Source: Nannochloropsis oceanica (Eukaryota > Sar > Eustigmatophyceae > Eustigmatales > Monodopsidaceae). Taken from it: a stretch of DNA of 64,000 nucleotides. The translations under genes and the position numbers were made by a program. The stretch covers positions 400,001 to 464,000 of the forward strand of contig CP038123.1 in assembly GCA_004519485.1 (NCBI GenBank), in the 5' to 3' direction. Positions 9,517 through 21,145 of the stretch are shown piece by piece. The notes beneath the pieces are model-generated. The model ran no database searches. It saw only the letters and a list, made by a program, of their open reading frames with translations, and was not told where the DNA came from. Each line of letters starts with the position of its first letter. Within the stretch, counting starts at the first letter, position 1.

Positions 9517-12500
9517 CATTCCCACACATTCCCCCGCACGTCCCTGAACCCCTTGCCGTTGGGGGGGTAAGCATCCACAGGACTCGCCATGCCCCACGCC
9601 AGGTTCAAATTGAATATGGGCCGCAGCTCCGCCCCCGAATGGGAAAGGACCACGTCCTCGATCTCCGTCCCGCCCTCCGTCCCGCCCTCGCCCGTGCCCT
9701 TGTCCCTCGACGCTCGGAGGCAATGGTGCTCGGCCTCCGTCAGCAGCCGGTAGGGAGGGGGGGAGGACGGGAGGGAGGAAGGGGTAGTCTGTACCTCCCC
9801 TCCCCCTCCTCCTGCTGCGTCTGTTGCGGCTGCGGCGGCTTCATCTTGTCGAGAGCGCCACCGTGCGTAGGCCGATGCCTCGTGGTAATTAACCTCCACA
9901 GGGCAGGACCAGGGCATGTCCACCTGTTCGAAGACGGTCCGAAGGCGGAAGGCCTGATGGAGGGAGGGAGGGAGGGAGGGAGGGGAGGGCTTAACGAGAG
10001 GAGGGAGGGAAGGAGGGAGGGAGGGAGGAAGGGAGGGAGACAGGGAGGGAGAGAGGAAGGGAGGGAGGGAGGAAGGGCTTCATGTACCTGCAAGCCAGAG
10101 GGGCCGATGGGAACCCAGAAGGTGGGATGACGCGTATTTCGGAAACAGCGCCATTTCCTGAGGGAGGAAGGGAGGAAGGGAAAGAGGGAGAGAGGGATGG
10201 AGGGAGAGAGGGAGGGAGGGAGGGACAAATTAAGGCAAAATTCGGAGGGGGGGAGAAGATGTTACGACACTGACGCCTCTCCTCTTTCTCCCTCCCTCCC
10301 TTCCTTCCTCCCTCCTCACCATCCCTCCTGGCTCCAGTGGCTCGGATCGAAGTAGCCTCCTCCCTTCACGAAGGCATAAAATTCCCCGTTGGAGATTTTT
10401 TGCCGCGTCACCTCACAGGCCTTGACTTCCATCTCCTTCTGCCCATAGGCGTTGTCCCACCCGAAACCACCGGCGTCTCCCCCCCTCTCTCCCTCCCTCT
10501 CTCCCTGCCCTTGCTTGTGTTTCCCCAGACGCACGCGTTGGGCAGGGAGGGGGAGGAAGGGATTCGCTGGGAAGTCGGTCGTGGGCAGGGGGGAGGAGAG
10601 GGGGGAGGAGCGAGAGAAGGTGGAGGGGTGGGGCTGAGGGGGGGAAGGAGGGAGGGAGGGAGGGAGGGGAGGGAGGGAGTGGAGGGGAGGGAGGGGAGGG
10701 GGGGGAGGGTATGTGTTTAATGTTCACCTTTTCGGTGTTTTTCCGGAGCTTGGAAACAGGGACACGTGGAGGGAGGGAGGGAGGGAGGGAGGGAGGGAGG
10801 GAGGGAGGCTACCTACGTACCTACCTGAGGCCACTGGGCAGGGGGCGCAAGGCGGGACAGCGGGAGCTCGCGGAAGAGCACCGAGGACGTCTCCAAGTGG
10901 ATCCTCTCATGCTCACAGCCCATCACCACAGCCCAAAACGGGGAGTCCTCGACCTAAGGGGGAGGGAGGGAGGTCAGAGAGGGAGGGACGGAGGGGGGGA
11001 GGGAGGGCAGGGGGTGAGAGACACAGCATAAACCGACAATCTCTGGGGAGGGAGAGAAGGAGGTGAGAGAGGGAGGGAGGGAGGGGCGGAGGGGCGGAGG
11101 GAGGGCAGGGGGTGAGGGACGCAGCATAAAACGACAATTTCCTCCTCTACATGTTTCTACCTCCCCTCCCTCCCCTCCTTCCCTCTTCCCCTCCACCCCT
11201 GCCTCCCTCCCTCCCTCACTTTCGTGGCCAGCGTGCTGAATTCCGGGTGTGTCAAAATCACTTTCCGCACGGCCGCATGCACCTGACGTCGGTATTCCCG
11301 CACCTCAGTCACCGACGGCCATGCTTTGCTGTTCTTGGTCATGTCGTCCCACGACATCTAATGGGAAAGAGAGGGAGGAAGGGAGGGAAGGAGAAAGGGA
11401 AAGGGAGGGTTTAACCACACTGGTGAGCCCAAAGGCAAATTAAGTGCAACATGGGCTTTTCCTCCCTCCCTCCCTCCCTCCCTACCTCGTCCACGCCCGT
11501 TTCAAACAGAGCCTCGAAGTAGGCATTGATAGGCTTATCCATCAAGCCAGCCACGCGGAACTTATTGACGTACAGCACGGCCGGATGGCCGTAGTAAAAT
11601 ATCCTGAGGTGACGACAAATGGAAGGAGGGAGGGAGGGAGGCAAGGAGGGAATGAGGGAAGGAGGGGAGGAGGACGTGAGAACCATGTGGAATGTTGACA
11701 GCGATGGAATATTCTCTCCCCCTTTTTATCCTTTCCTTCCTGTTTTCTTCTCTCCCTCCCACTCTCCCGTCCGTCCCTCCCCATCACTCACAGAGGGTGC
11801 CTCAAGCCGTGGTACGGCGGTTGGTAGAAGCCTTCCGGTCCCTGCAACCCCGCGAACAACACCTCCGTCAGGGCCCATGTGTTGTCGAAATAATCCACCA
11901 GCTGCTCCCTCGTCAAGGTTGAGGAGGCAAGACGGGGAAGAGGGAGGGAAGTGAGCGTTCCGTCGGGGAGCAGACCGGGGCAACTGTGTCCGGGTAAGGG
12001 GATGGAACCTACAGGAGAGAGAAAGGGAAAGAGTGGAGGGAAGAGGTATTGGAACACGTGTATTAAATGGCAAATAGTGTCGGCGTGATATTTGAGTTTT
12101 TGGATTCTCTTTCAATCTCTTGTCCTTCCTCCCTCCCTTCCTCCCTTCCCTCCCTCTCTCCCTCCTCCTTTCCCTCCCTCTCTCCCCTGCTTGCACATAC
12201 CAGTCCACCAATCCAGAGGCCGGGATCCCGAAAGCCATGCCGCATCCTCCGCTCGCAAGTTATCTTCCCACGAGGTCACGTTTGGATGGTGATAGGACGG
12301 AAGGGACGAAGGGGGTAGGGAGGAATGGTGGGGAGATGTCAGTGAGGGGGAGGGGGAGGAGCAGATGGGCTCGAGGGTATCTGCGAGGGAGACGGCAGCC
12401 TTTTTAGAAGGAGGCGTAAAGGAGGGGTTGGAGCGGAAGGCAGTGGAGTGGAAGGAAGAGGAGCGAGAGATGTGATAGGTGAACATCGGCTTGGTCCTTC

Positions 12501-12663
12501 TCGTGACAGCAGAGAAGGGGATGGAGGAGGAGGAGGAGGAGGAGGAGGTGAAGGAGGAGTGGCGGGACATGACGCAGGAGGCGGCAAAGCTTTTCATGGA
12601 CGATTTTTGCCGGTGCTTATTGGCCGCGCAAAACCTCTTGGGACATGTCGCAATACGAATCAT
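9517..12663 (-). CDS. ovoA: OvoA-type 5-histidylcysteine sulfoxide synthase, 3'-partial
   Basis: Eight exons read 12663-12201, 12008-11792, 11603-11486, 11357-11220, 10953-10825, 10633-10320, 10157-10088, 9953-9517; all phases agree, about 628 codons. The order matches OvoA: WWTG, then LTREQLVDYFDNTW and FYYGHPAVLYVNKFRVAGL (DinB-like part with the first iron-ligand His), FETGVDE/MSWDDM, then CEHERIHLETS with the H-x3-H ligands. The formylglycine-generating-enzyme-like half follows: FGWDNAYGQKE, ISNGEFYAFV, RNTRHPTFWVP, MPWSCPVEVNYHEASAYA, NLNLAWGMASPVDA, and VRGNVWEW where the gap begins. OvoA uses Fe(II) and O2 to couple cysteine to histidine, the first step to the antioxidant ovothiol. Its usual C-terminal SAM methyltransferase domain is not visible. 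The N-terminal 60-80 residues are basic and Ser-rich and could be an organelle presequence; ATG choice (12663 or 12597) is uncertain. Confidence 0.9.
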
Positions 12664-13251
12664 GGCGTATACGACGTCCACCCCGTCGTACTGCCTGTTT
12701 AGGGGACTGGTATGGACGAAAGGGAGAACATAGATTGAGGGGCGGTGCTGCTTGTGCGTCAGGTGAGTTGATGTTTGCATGCCGGTTCTCACGGTCAACA
12801 ACAGCCTCTCCTCCACCCACCACCTATTTCCAAATCTATGGTCTCGCGAGTACATCGTGACAAGAGCGTTTTAATAACTTGCACCGCTTGATTTGCTGCC
12901 AGCATAGAAAAGGACATGCGTACCGTGCGTGAAAAGCAAACGAGGGCGGGTCACGCCCGCAAGGCGCGGCAAGGTCTGCGGGCTTGGACGATGGGCTGGA
13001 CATACGTACGTGACACAACGTGCGTGCGCGAAAATCGCAAGAGCTCGCCTCTGTCACATCCTCCCGCTTTTCAACCTCGACCAGTCCACGGCTTCGGGCC
13101 AAGACGCTCAGAGTCGTGCAATTGCCATTATTTAGATCATTGTACTTTTCTTCTTAAGCACTCTATGGTCACTACTGTGGGAAAAAGGATGGTAGCCTGA
13201 AAAAGGGATCTTAGCCACTTCTCTGGTCTTTTTTCCGACCTATATTTACAC
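12664..13251. other. Intergenic region upstream of ovoA
   Basis: About 590 bp of mixed-composition sequence with no ORF of coding character; it should include the ovoA promoter. It marks the left edge of a gene-poor, repeat-bearing stretch that lacks the TCCC tracts typical of the rest of the window. Confidence 0.4.
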
Positions 13252-13833
13252 GAGGGGTCGGAACGCTGAGGGACAGGGCTTCCTATGACATTGTCCCAAG
13301 TGTTCCGTTGGCCACCACGGTTTCACCCATACAAGTACTGGACATAAAAGCATCATAATTAACTTGGTTGGAGTCGAAATTATGCGCGCAAAAAAAAGTT
13401 GTCGCATTTTGGGTCTGCAGGACCCCCAGTGGTGCCACTGATCGGCAGGAATCATTAAATAGGGTCACAACACACCTAGGAAGGCTATAGATGGCAACAA
13501 TTTGTTTTAGTGTTGTTTTATAGGGTTGAAAGGGTGGAAAGAAGGCAAGAACAGTTTGAATTCCTTGCGCGGGAGACAGCTCATGATCAAAATACCGCAA
13601 ATTCATGTCCGGCACAGATCTGGAATCGAACCGGCGAGACGAAAAAAGTACTAAACATCAGAATTAGCGGTCCATAAACGCGGGCAAGAAATAGAAAAAA
13701 GGTGGAGACACACCTGAAACTGCAAGATATTGGCAGGTTTTTCGTCATCAAGCTCATTTCTTGGTTCATTTTGTGCGCGAAGTCGAGACAAGGCCCGTGA
13801 GACTGAAACGTCTACTGAGCGTTCCCACCCCTC
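13252..13833. mobile_element. Candidate short terminal-inverted-repeat element
   Basis: The left end reads GAGGGGTCGGAACGCTGAGG and the right end, on the other strand, GAGGGGTGGGAACGCTCAGT: about 17 of 20 positions match, giving inverted ends 582 bp apart. No transposase ORF lies inside, so it would be non-autonomous. I could not identify a clean target-site duplication, so the boundaries are provisional. Confidence 0.4.
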
Positions 13834-14315
13834 TATTACTTGCTATTATTTGTGATTCGTGCGTGAATCGTGGAGGAGGACGAATAGTAATTTGTCATTC
13901 CTGCACGATCCGTAGACCCAGCCCGGGACGACTGATAATATTCGTACATATTTGCCTGCGGTCTGTGCCGTGGGTCAAACGCAGTACAAATATGGACGAA
14001 TAATATTCGTCGCAACGAATCATATTAACACTGTATGATAATTTGACAGAGACTCGTGCGAACCCTTGCCCTCCAAGGCTCGGAAAGGGTTAGAGGTGGA
14101 GAGGATGCCACGAACACACTGCACAACCAAAACCAACCACAGAAATATGAATATTCATTTGGGCGATACAAAGATCTTGAGTACATTTTTTGTAGGCCTT
14201 TACCGGCGATAGAGCCAGAAACTTCACCATGACCGAGTCCGTGTTATGGAGGGGTCGGAACGCTCAGGAGGCGTTTCAGTCTCACGGGCCTTCTCTCGAC
14301 TTCGCGCACAAAATG
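13767..14315. repeat. 67-bp inverted repeat pair
   Basis: Bases 13767-13833 are the reverse complement of 14249-14315 with only about five differences over 67 bp. The spacer of about 415 bp is rich in ATTCGT/ACGAAT words, partly palindromic. The outer end (GAGGGGTCGGAACGCTCAGG at 14249) is the same sequence that opens the candidate element at 13252, so the same end sequence occurs three times here. Consistent with nested or tandem insertions of one small DNA element family. Confidence 0.65.
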
Positions 14316-14548
14316 GTTGTGTATCACAACCAGATTTTCCGGCATGACCAAAGTGGTGGCTCGATCGATGTCGTGCAAGCCAACTGGGAAGGGAAACCCA
14401 TCAAAGATCTCTTGCCCAACAAATATTATTCCTAGAAAGTAGCCGCAGGGCTCTTGTTGTTGTTCTCTAAGCATGGGCTCGTCGTACCACCTCATGCCTT
14501 ACGACGAGACATCTGATCTCGTGTCTCTGAGTCTCCGGCCTCACCGAT

Positions 14549-14648
14549 TACGACCTCGTCATGCAGGGCGGGCTTATTTTGGTACTCATAGTAAGACAGA
14601 GGAAGATGCCATCATGTCGGTGACAAGGCTCGTGATGGTAATTAAAAC
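14549..14648 (-). repeat. Dispersed ~100-bp repeat, copy A
   Basis: Read on the minus strand this segment (GGTTTTAATTACCATCACGA... GGCATCTTCCTC...) matches copies at 16337-16440 and 16803-16899 along its length with scattered differences and small gaps. No coding potential. Probably part of a non-autonomous mobile element. Confidence 0.65.
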
Positions 14649-14961
14649 CCCAAAAAGATAAAAAGAGCAAAAACCGTGCATAACTTGTTCGCACTATGTC
14701 TACGACCTCGAGACAAAGACTGCGGAGGAGATTAATGGAGCAAGCACATCACATCAAAATAGAGAAAGAAAGAACTCGCTGGTTTATACTTCTTGGGAGA
14801 CCTCGTTATTGCATTCGTCGTGTATGAGTACCACACCCCTCACAACCACCTCTTCATATTTATCCCGCCTACTGCACATGCCTTTCACACATTGTCTTTT
14901 ACCTATTTTGACTCTGCACAGTGTGTACATTTCCTTGTTTATCTACGCAGGATACCAAAAG

Positions 14962-15721
14962 CTACTCCTTCTTCTCTTCCTCCTCCATTCCTCCAGTTCC
15001 TCCCCTTTTTTGTCCCTGTTTCTGCGATATCGCGGCCTGATAGGGCTCGTAGTCAAACGTATGCGCCAACTGAAGGTCGCGCTTGTATCGCTCCACCTCT
15101 GCCTTCCAAAATAGCTCGGACAATTTACGCTCGCCCTCCACACGCGCAACATCGCCCGCCATGCGCTTGATCTCCGTTTCGGCCTTGTCCTGCACACGCG
15201 CGACTTCCAACTTCCGCTCACCCTCGATGCGCGCAATCTCCTTCTCGTCAAGGCGATGGACGCCGTACGCGATCGAGCCGGAAACCGCCGCAATGGTGCC
15301 GACGACAGCTACCGTCACCTTGACCGTTTCATATTTGTCTATCGACTGCTGGCGAAACCCTCCCTCACTGCCCCTGTCCGTTCCCGTGTGGCTTGTCGAG
15401 GAGAAAGCCCCCCGCAGTATGCATCCCTTTCCTGTTAGCGTTTATGAATGTGCTTGTGCGTAAACACCTTCCCGCAAGCCCTTGCCCGCACAACATACAT
15501 TGCGACTCAGACAGGATAGACACTGTATCTGACGGGAAACGATCAACAAGCCTCGCGCAGTGTGCGGTCGCGTGCACCGAACATCTCTTTTACCCCCCCC
15601 CCCCAAGACCAAAAATAGCCCTCCTTCCAAAATGCACCACACAATTCACCTTACCTCGACGGCAAACTGCGCCCCGTCTCCACACCGTGACTGCAACCTT
15701 CATGCCGGAGCTCCAGAGCAT
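14962..15721 (-). CDS. Small mitochondrial-type membrane coiled-coil protein
   Basis: Two exons, 15721-15655 and 15431-14962, joined in phase (G|GA), give about 178 aa. The start region MLWSSGMKVAVTVWRRGAVC continues Arg-rich without acidic residues to RGAFSSTSHT, like a mitochondrial presequence. A single hydrophobic segment follows (KVTVAVVGTIAAVSGSIAYG, about residues 75-95), then a long charged heptad region with two similar blocks, ARIEGERKLEVARVQDK and ARVEGERKLSELFWKAE, so probably a coiled coil. It ends KRGGTGGMEEEEKKE. I do not recognise a family. The layout suggests an inner-membrane protein with a soluble coiled-coil domain. Alternative starts at 15751 and 15703 are possible. Confidence 0.65.
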
Positions 15722-16336
15722 GCACTCGTGGCTCCCTCTGGTGGTCGTCATTGATGGTGGCAGCAAGCAAGCAGTGCATGTTGTTGTGTGAAGAGGGACA
15801 GCGAATGAGTGTTTCCAAGCGCACAAAGAAGTTACAACCAAACACGCCACAGCTTTCCGACGACACTGTCACTTCGGTACGCTAGACCACACTACGCGGG
15901 TCCCCACTGGTGGTGCCAAAGGGCAAGACCAAAGACGAGAGGAAGAGGCTTGCTTGATGATTGTGCATGGAGCAACGAGCCCAGAGGCGGAGGCCCCCAC
16001 CACCGCGGGCCACAGACACCGATACCCGCACAATTGTAAAAAGCCGGCGTGACAAACCTGTACGCGTGGGTAGCGGTGCTGATGGTATTGAGTGTGATGC
16101 CGCACACAAGACCGGGGCAAGGGGAGACAAGCAATGGGGTCCACAACCTTTGTTGAACAACAAACTGCTGCGGCCGGAACGTTGTTGACCTTACGTGCCG
16201 TCTTGCCTCCAGCTGTCCATGTCTACCTACATGCTCGTCTTGTTGACAACAAACACAATGCCGTCTCTAGCACGACCCTATGGCGTACGGACTATACTGA
16301 AACTTATGTACGTTTCTTGCTTTTTTTTTTAATTGA

Positions 16337-16440
16337 GGTTTTAATTAATCACCATCACGAGCCTTGCCGCGGGCATGACGGCATCTTCTTCTTTCTTAAT
16401 GTTAGCACCAATATAAGTCCGCCCGAGGCTCACGGGGTAA
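16337..16440 (+). repeat. Dispersed ~100-bp repeat, copy B
   Basis: Matches copy A in inverse orientation and copy C in direct orientation: GGTTTTAATT, then ATCACCATCACGAGCCTTG, GACGGCATCTTC and ATAAGTCCGCCC are the shared blocks. Non-coding. Confidence 0.65.
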
Positions 16441-16802
16441 TACTCATGCCGGCATTAGTTTAACGTGTTGGCGCGGGAGACCGGCAGCCAAAGGAGTGGC
16501 TTGTGAGATCCTATGATATAGATGCTAGTTTTTTTATGGCGTTGCAAAAAATGTCTATAAAAAGAGTGACGTCCATCAATTGAGATGAAATAAATTCACA
16601 TTTGACTACACGATTGAAACTACAGTGTTTTTGCCAGTATAGCCCATTATTCGTGCATCGAATCCACGCACTGACAAATATGTGACTAACATTCGTGCAT
16701 ATCCTCAGGGCAGGACGAACTACGAATGTATGAGACAAATGTGTATTCGTCCAACGGACGATACAGAAAGGTATGTACATTTATTGCCCTATTTATTTTT
16801 TT

Positions 16803-16899
16803 GGGTTTTTAATCACCATGATTAGCCTTGCCGGCATAAAGGCATCTACTTCCATCTTAATGTGAGCAACAAAATAAGCTCGCCGCGCGTTACGGGGTA
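16803..16899 (+). repeat. Dispersed ~100-bp repeat, copy C
   Basis: Direct repeat of copy B about 465 bp downstream, more diverged (shared blocks AATCACCAT, AGCCTTGCCG, GGCATCT, AAAATAAGC). It overlaps the foldback arm that starts at 16881. Confidence 0.6.
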
Positions 16900-17034
16900 G
16901 CTGCCGGCATTAGGCCACTGGCATTTGGCGGGATGATGACGCCATCCCGCTCTGAACAAGCCGCTCATTTGGCTGTCGGTCATCCCGCACCAACGAGTGG
17001 GACTGATGCCGGCAGCTATCCCGTCACGCGGGGC
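16881..17034. repeat. Foldback (inverted repeat, ~38-bp arms)
   Basis: The left arm 16881-16918 (core ACGGGGTAGCTGCCGGCAT) pairs with the right arm 16997-17034 (core ATGCCGGCAGCTATCCCGT) with a few mismatches. The loop of about 78 bp contains a second complementary pair (GGCGGGATGATGAC and GGTCATCCCGC). This looks like the end of a foldback/MITE-type element and follows repeat copy C directly. Confidence 0.6.
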
Positions 17035-18104
17035 GGTGATCGGTGCATCCGGTTGAAGGCAATGGTAGGGGAGGTTACTTTTGCTTCACTGAGGACGGGC
17101 ACACATGTGTAGTGCCGCACAAGCCGCGAGATCACTCAGATGTATAATATCTAGTCATTTTCTCAATGGGAGAGTGATGTTCTGCACGATAAACTATCGC
17201 TCTGCTTCGGCACGCGCCGTAAAAAGCCCTCCCCGTGGATGCATTCAAAAGCAAGAAAGCACGAGTTTTAAGCTTTCACGATCCTACTAATCATGTAGGA
17301 GGTAAATCAATCGCCTAAATAAGTAGCCATATATTTTAATCTTGAAACTAAAGTCAAGCCTTCAGTCATATGGATTTATGTAGGATAGGGGGGTATGAGG
17401 GTAGTAAGGCCGTAAAAAGAAAATGACTACAGCGGGATGTTGCAGATATGTTTGTGGAACCATGAGAAAGGCCATACAGGAAAGTCGGGAGGAAAAAAAA
17501 GATATTTTGAAAGAGAAGCAATGCAAGCATCTAGATTCTTGGAAACTTCTGTTCTTTCCTGTCCCACTTCTTTTTTTAATTGCATCGCGCCTTCTTTATC
17601 CTACTTTGTGCCATTACTTCATTCCTTTCTCATGTAATGTGTCGTGTTTGTGTAAACCATTTACGGGATTAGTTTTTGCCAATTTGGGCTTGCAAGTTAC
17701 CCTCTGCAAGTATCTCCCCCGTACCGGGGGCATATACATCTGTTGTCTGTGTCGTTCTGTTTCCTCTCCTCCTAATCAAGCCGTCAATTCAATATATCCG
17801 GTCGTAAACATCTCTTTCACTTCCATCATACTCTCCTGGCCTATTCTTCCTATCACATCATAGCATCAGATTATTACATTCTCGGCTTTCCTGCATCCCA
17901 GTCCTGCAATATTTCTCGTTCAAACCCATCCACCTCCATCCCCACGTTTCGAACTGCCCGCGTTCAACCATTCCTGTCCACCCTCCCATTCACTAGGCCT
18001 CATGCTTAACACGCTCTCTTTGCAAAGTATCTTCATTCATTTCATTCCTCTATCCTTTTTTCTTCTCTGTTGCTCTCCCAAGAGGTGCAGACATCTTTTT
18101 TCTT

Positions 18105-21100
18105 CTATGGGCATTGCACATTCGCATCCGGAGGCAGGTAGAACAAAGGCCTATCTGGACGAGCTCTCTTCTGGAGTGCACCCCCCTGCTCAATGACCAC
18201 ACGGGGATTACTCAACTTGGCTATCAACGCAGCATTCGTGCAGCTCCTGCCCGGGGCGCCTGCCAGGACACATGCCACGCCACCAGCCACCATGGGAGTA
18301 GCCATGGAGGTGCCACTCATATACGTGTATGAGCTGCGGCTATCGGGTGTAGCGGAGTAGATGCCTCCGCCAGGGGCGTAAATGTCGACAACTTGGCCCC
18401 AGTTGCTAAAGGCTGAGAGTAGATGGAAAGAAGGGGATTATGGATGATCAAGTAAATTGTCGATTTGATGGTTGATAAGTGCGGTAATTGTAACGCATAC
18501 ACTAATAGATCCCTGCCCTACTTTATACAGGCGTTGAAGCCATAAATTTGACGCGTTTATCGACCAGCTCTATATTGAGAGCAAACCACTGACCACCATG
18601 GGAACGTAGAATTTAAGAACCCTAACTTACATTCTTTTTGATCGGTCTTTCCGGAGGCCCCGACAGTGATGGCACCCACTGAGGAAGCTGGGCTGGTTTG
18701 GGAGGCATCAACGTTGGAATTTCCTGCTGCAACCACCGCTGGGATGCCCAGCCGCGTGAGAGTGTCGACGGCATTGTTGATAGTTTGCGTGAAACCTGCG
18801 CCGAGGGAAAGGGAAACCACGACCATCCTGTTGGGGTTTGCCTGCAGATGAAAAAAAAGACGGAAAGATGGAAAAAATTATATTAGTAAGGATGAACAGC
18901 GGATCAGATTATAGAACATGACACGTGAATAAATAACCAGATAATTGGCGAAAGAGTGTCGCAATAAGATCGAAGATGGGGAAAAAGGGACCAAAAGTGC
19001 TACAACAAACACATCGGCCATCTATCTTTCATGCTTTCCTCCCTCTGCCGCAGCTGCGCGCCCGGATGCATGGACATGGAAACACAAACATACATTCGTA
19101 CATACATACATCCTACCTGCTTCCACCTCCCCACATAGTTCAACCCGGCCACCACATGCGACAGCTGCCCCGAGCCCGAGTCCGACAACACCTTGACACA
19201 CCGGACCGTGGCATCGCGCGCGACCCCTACATTGATGCCTGCAGCCGTCCCCGCACAGTGCGTGCCATGCCCGTGGCCATCTCTCCCCGATCCGTAAGGC
19301 TTGCTCCCGTTGTCCATGGTCACACTCTCGGTTGTGGCCCGCCCCATAAATTCGTCATGATCCGGCCTACAACCTATAGGCGTCCGGGACAAAAAGAGAG
19401 AAAGAAGGAGGATAGAAGAGTGAGACAAAATAAGAGAGCGGGGAAAGTGTATCTACTCATATCTCGGGCATGTGAAGCTGAGGGGGGGAATGGAGGATCC
19501 ACGGCTACCCCCCCCTTCATGTTCTGCTTAATTATCGACGCCCTCTTTCGTCGCCGGTTGTGATATTCTAACAGTACCGTCATTTACCCACTTCCCCTCT
19601 TTATATTTTCGTCCTCATCCCCCCTTCCCTCTTCCCTCCCTCCCTCCCTCCCTCTCTCCCTCACTCCCCTCCTTCCTTTCCTACCAGTGTCCAATATAAA
19701 GATATCGACGTCTGTCCCACCGCTCTTGCACTGCAGGCGGTTTTGGTCCATCCCCACGATCTGATTCGAACGGTCGTTCCCCCAATTATAGACAAAAGGG
19801 CTGGGAGGCTCAATAAGAGGGGTGGGACTTGGAGCCGGGGCTGCTGGGCCATTGTTGCCTTGGGAGGGGGAAGGAGCAGGAGCAGGAGCAGGAGCAGGAG
19901 GGGAGGGAGCAGGAGGGGGAGGGGCAGGAGCAGGAGGGGGCGGAGGACGAGGAGTAGGAGAGGGGGTTCTCGGCTTGAACAACCCACCACCACTTCGGGG
20001 GGGGCGGGTGCGGGGCGTGCGGGTGCGGCGATTGCGGCCCCACCAGGATCCGCGATTCCATCCCGCATTGGACCATGTGGGATCGTTGTCACGGCCGGGA
20101 TCAATGGAGACCACGGAATCGAGAGAGGCGGAGGAGAAGGGAGAGGCCGTGGCTCGGAGATTAAGGAGGGCAGACATGAAATTCCGTTTGGCTTGGAGGG
20201 TGGAACCTGCCGGGGAGTAGCACACGGCCCCCATCGCTTGGATAGACGGGTAATATGTGAAGCCTTCACAACCCATGGCAGTGAGCTCACTTTCGACACT
20301 GGTGCGGCACGTGGGGTTGCTGGAGTAGGGAGGAAGGAAGGAAGGAAGGGAGGGAGAGAGGGAGGGAGGGAGGAGTCAATTAAATTATGTTAACGATAGA
20401 AACGGGAGAAAAAAGCTTAGCTTGAAAAAGGTAGGCAATTAGGACGACCATATAAGAAGCCTCCTGACTACTATTTTGGTCATTCCGAAGACTTGCTCAC
20501 CACTTTGACAGTCATTCAGGTTCGTGCTCTCACTTCTAGTGCCTCTCTGCTCATCCCCCACCATGTGGCTCCCCAAACGCGAGAGAGAATACAAAGACAA
20601 CGAGGTCCACGTGCTCGTGCCCAGCTGCCCTGATCCCACACATATAGATGTCCGTTTTCATTTCTGTGTATATCTCACTCACAATCGTCCATTCCGTTCT
20701 GCTACTTCTGATCTTCTACCCTTTCTTCCCCCCACCCTCCCTTAACCCATGACGTACTCGGCGCAGTTGGCGGTTCGGAAGGTCATGAGCATGCCCCGGC
20801 CGTACTCCGTGGTGGTTGATCCGTCTCCTACAGAGATCTCCGCTTCGACGCCAGCACCACTGCCCGGGATTCGCCGTGTACGCGTGCATTCGATGACGCC
20901 CTTGTCGGTCATCTCACAATCCTCTCCGTACTACATACACAACAGAAAAACCATTCGTGGGATTGTGGGGTGGAAGAGCAGGGGTGACTGACGTGATTCT
21001 AACAGATATCGAAGCGGTTAGTACATCGTAAAAGAGAGAGAGAGAAAGCACTCACGTTTTGACCCAAGGCCGTTTGTCCCCAGAAGGCTAACGCGGCGGC

Positions 21101-21145
21101 GGCCCATACAGCGAGCGCGGCCACATGGCTTCGACGACGGCGCAT
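18105..21145 (-). CDS. Secreted subtilisin-like serine protease (S8)
   Basis: Seven exons: 21145-21056, 20930-20747, 20629-20501, 20319-19685, 19373-19117, 18841-18631, 18412-18105; about 604 aa. Exon 1 is a classic signal peptide ([20 protein letters not shown]...LGQN). Exons 2-4 form a Cys-containing pre-region and a long Pro/Ala-rich linker encoded by exon 4, where a propeptide would be expected. The catalytic domain has the full triad and oxyanion Asn: Asp in DIFILDTG (end of exon 4), His in [14 protein letters not shown], Asn in AAGNSN, Ser in [13 protein letters not shown]. Spacing is that of proteinase K-type enzymes ([11 protein letters not shown]). It should be secreted and cleave proteins outside the cell or in the vacuole. 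The exon 3/exon 4 junction is out of phase by one base as drawn, so a small exon or different site between 20320 and 20500 has been missed. Confidence 0.88.

Larger units (their letters stand above)
15722..18104. other. Gene-poor region with dispersed repeats
   Basis: About 2.4 kb with no ORF that looks coding; the open frames at 17423-17863 and elsewhere have no motif or plausible splice context. It holds repeat copies B and C and a foldback (listed separately) and a cluster of ATTCGT-type palindromic words at about 16640-16760 resembling those at 13850-14030. Confidence 0.5.

Noticed and set aside
13615-13645. GGTTCGATTCC on the minus strand, a perfect Pol III B-box / tRNA T-loop sequence
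   Set aside because: The T stem pairs at only three of five positions, no matching acceptor stem or A box is found upstream, so not called as a tRNA. It might be a relic of a tRNA-derived repeat.
17423-17863. 146-codon plus-strand ORF
   Set aside because: No motif, no splice context, and atypical composition; not separable from chance.
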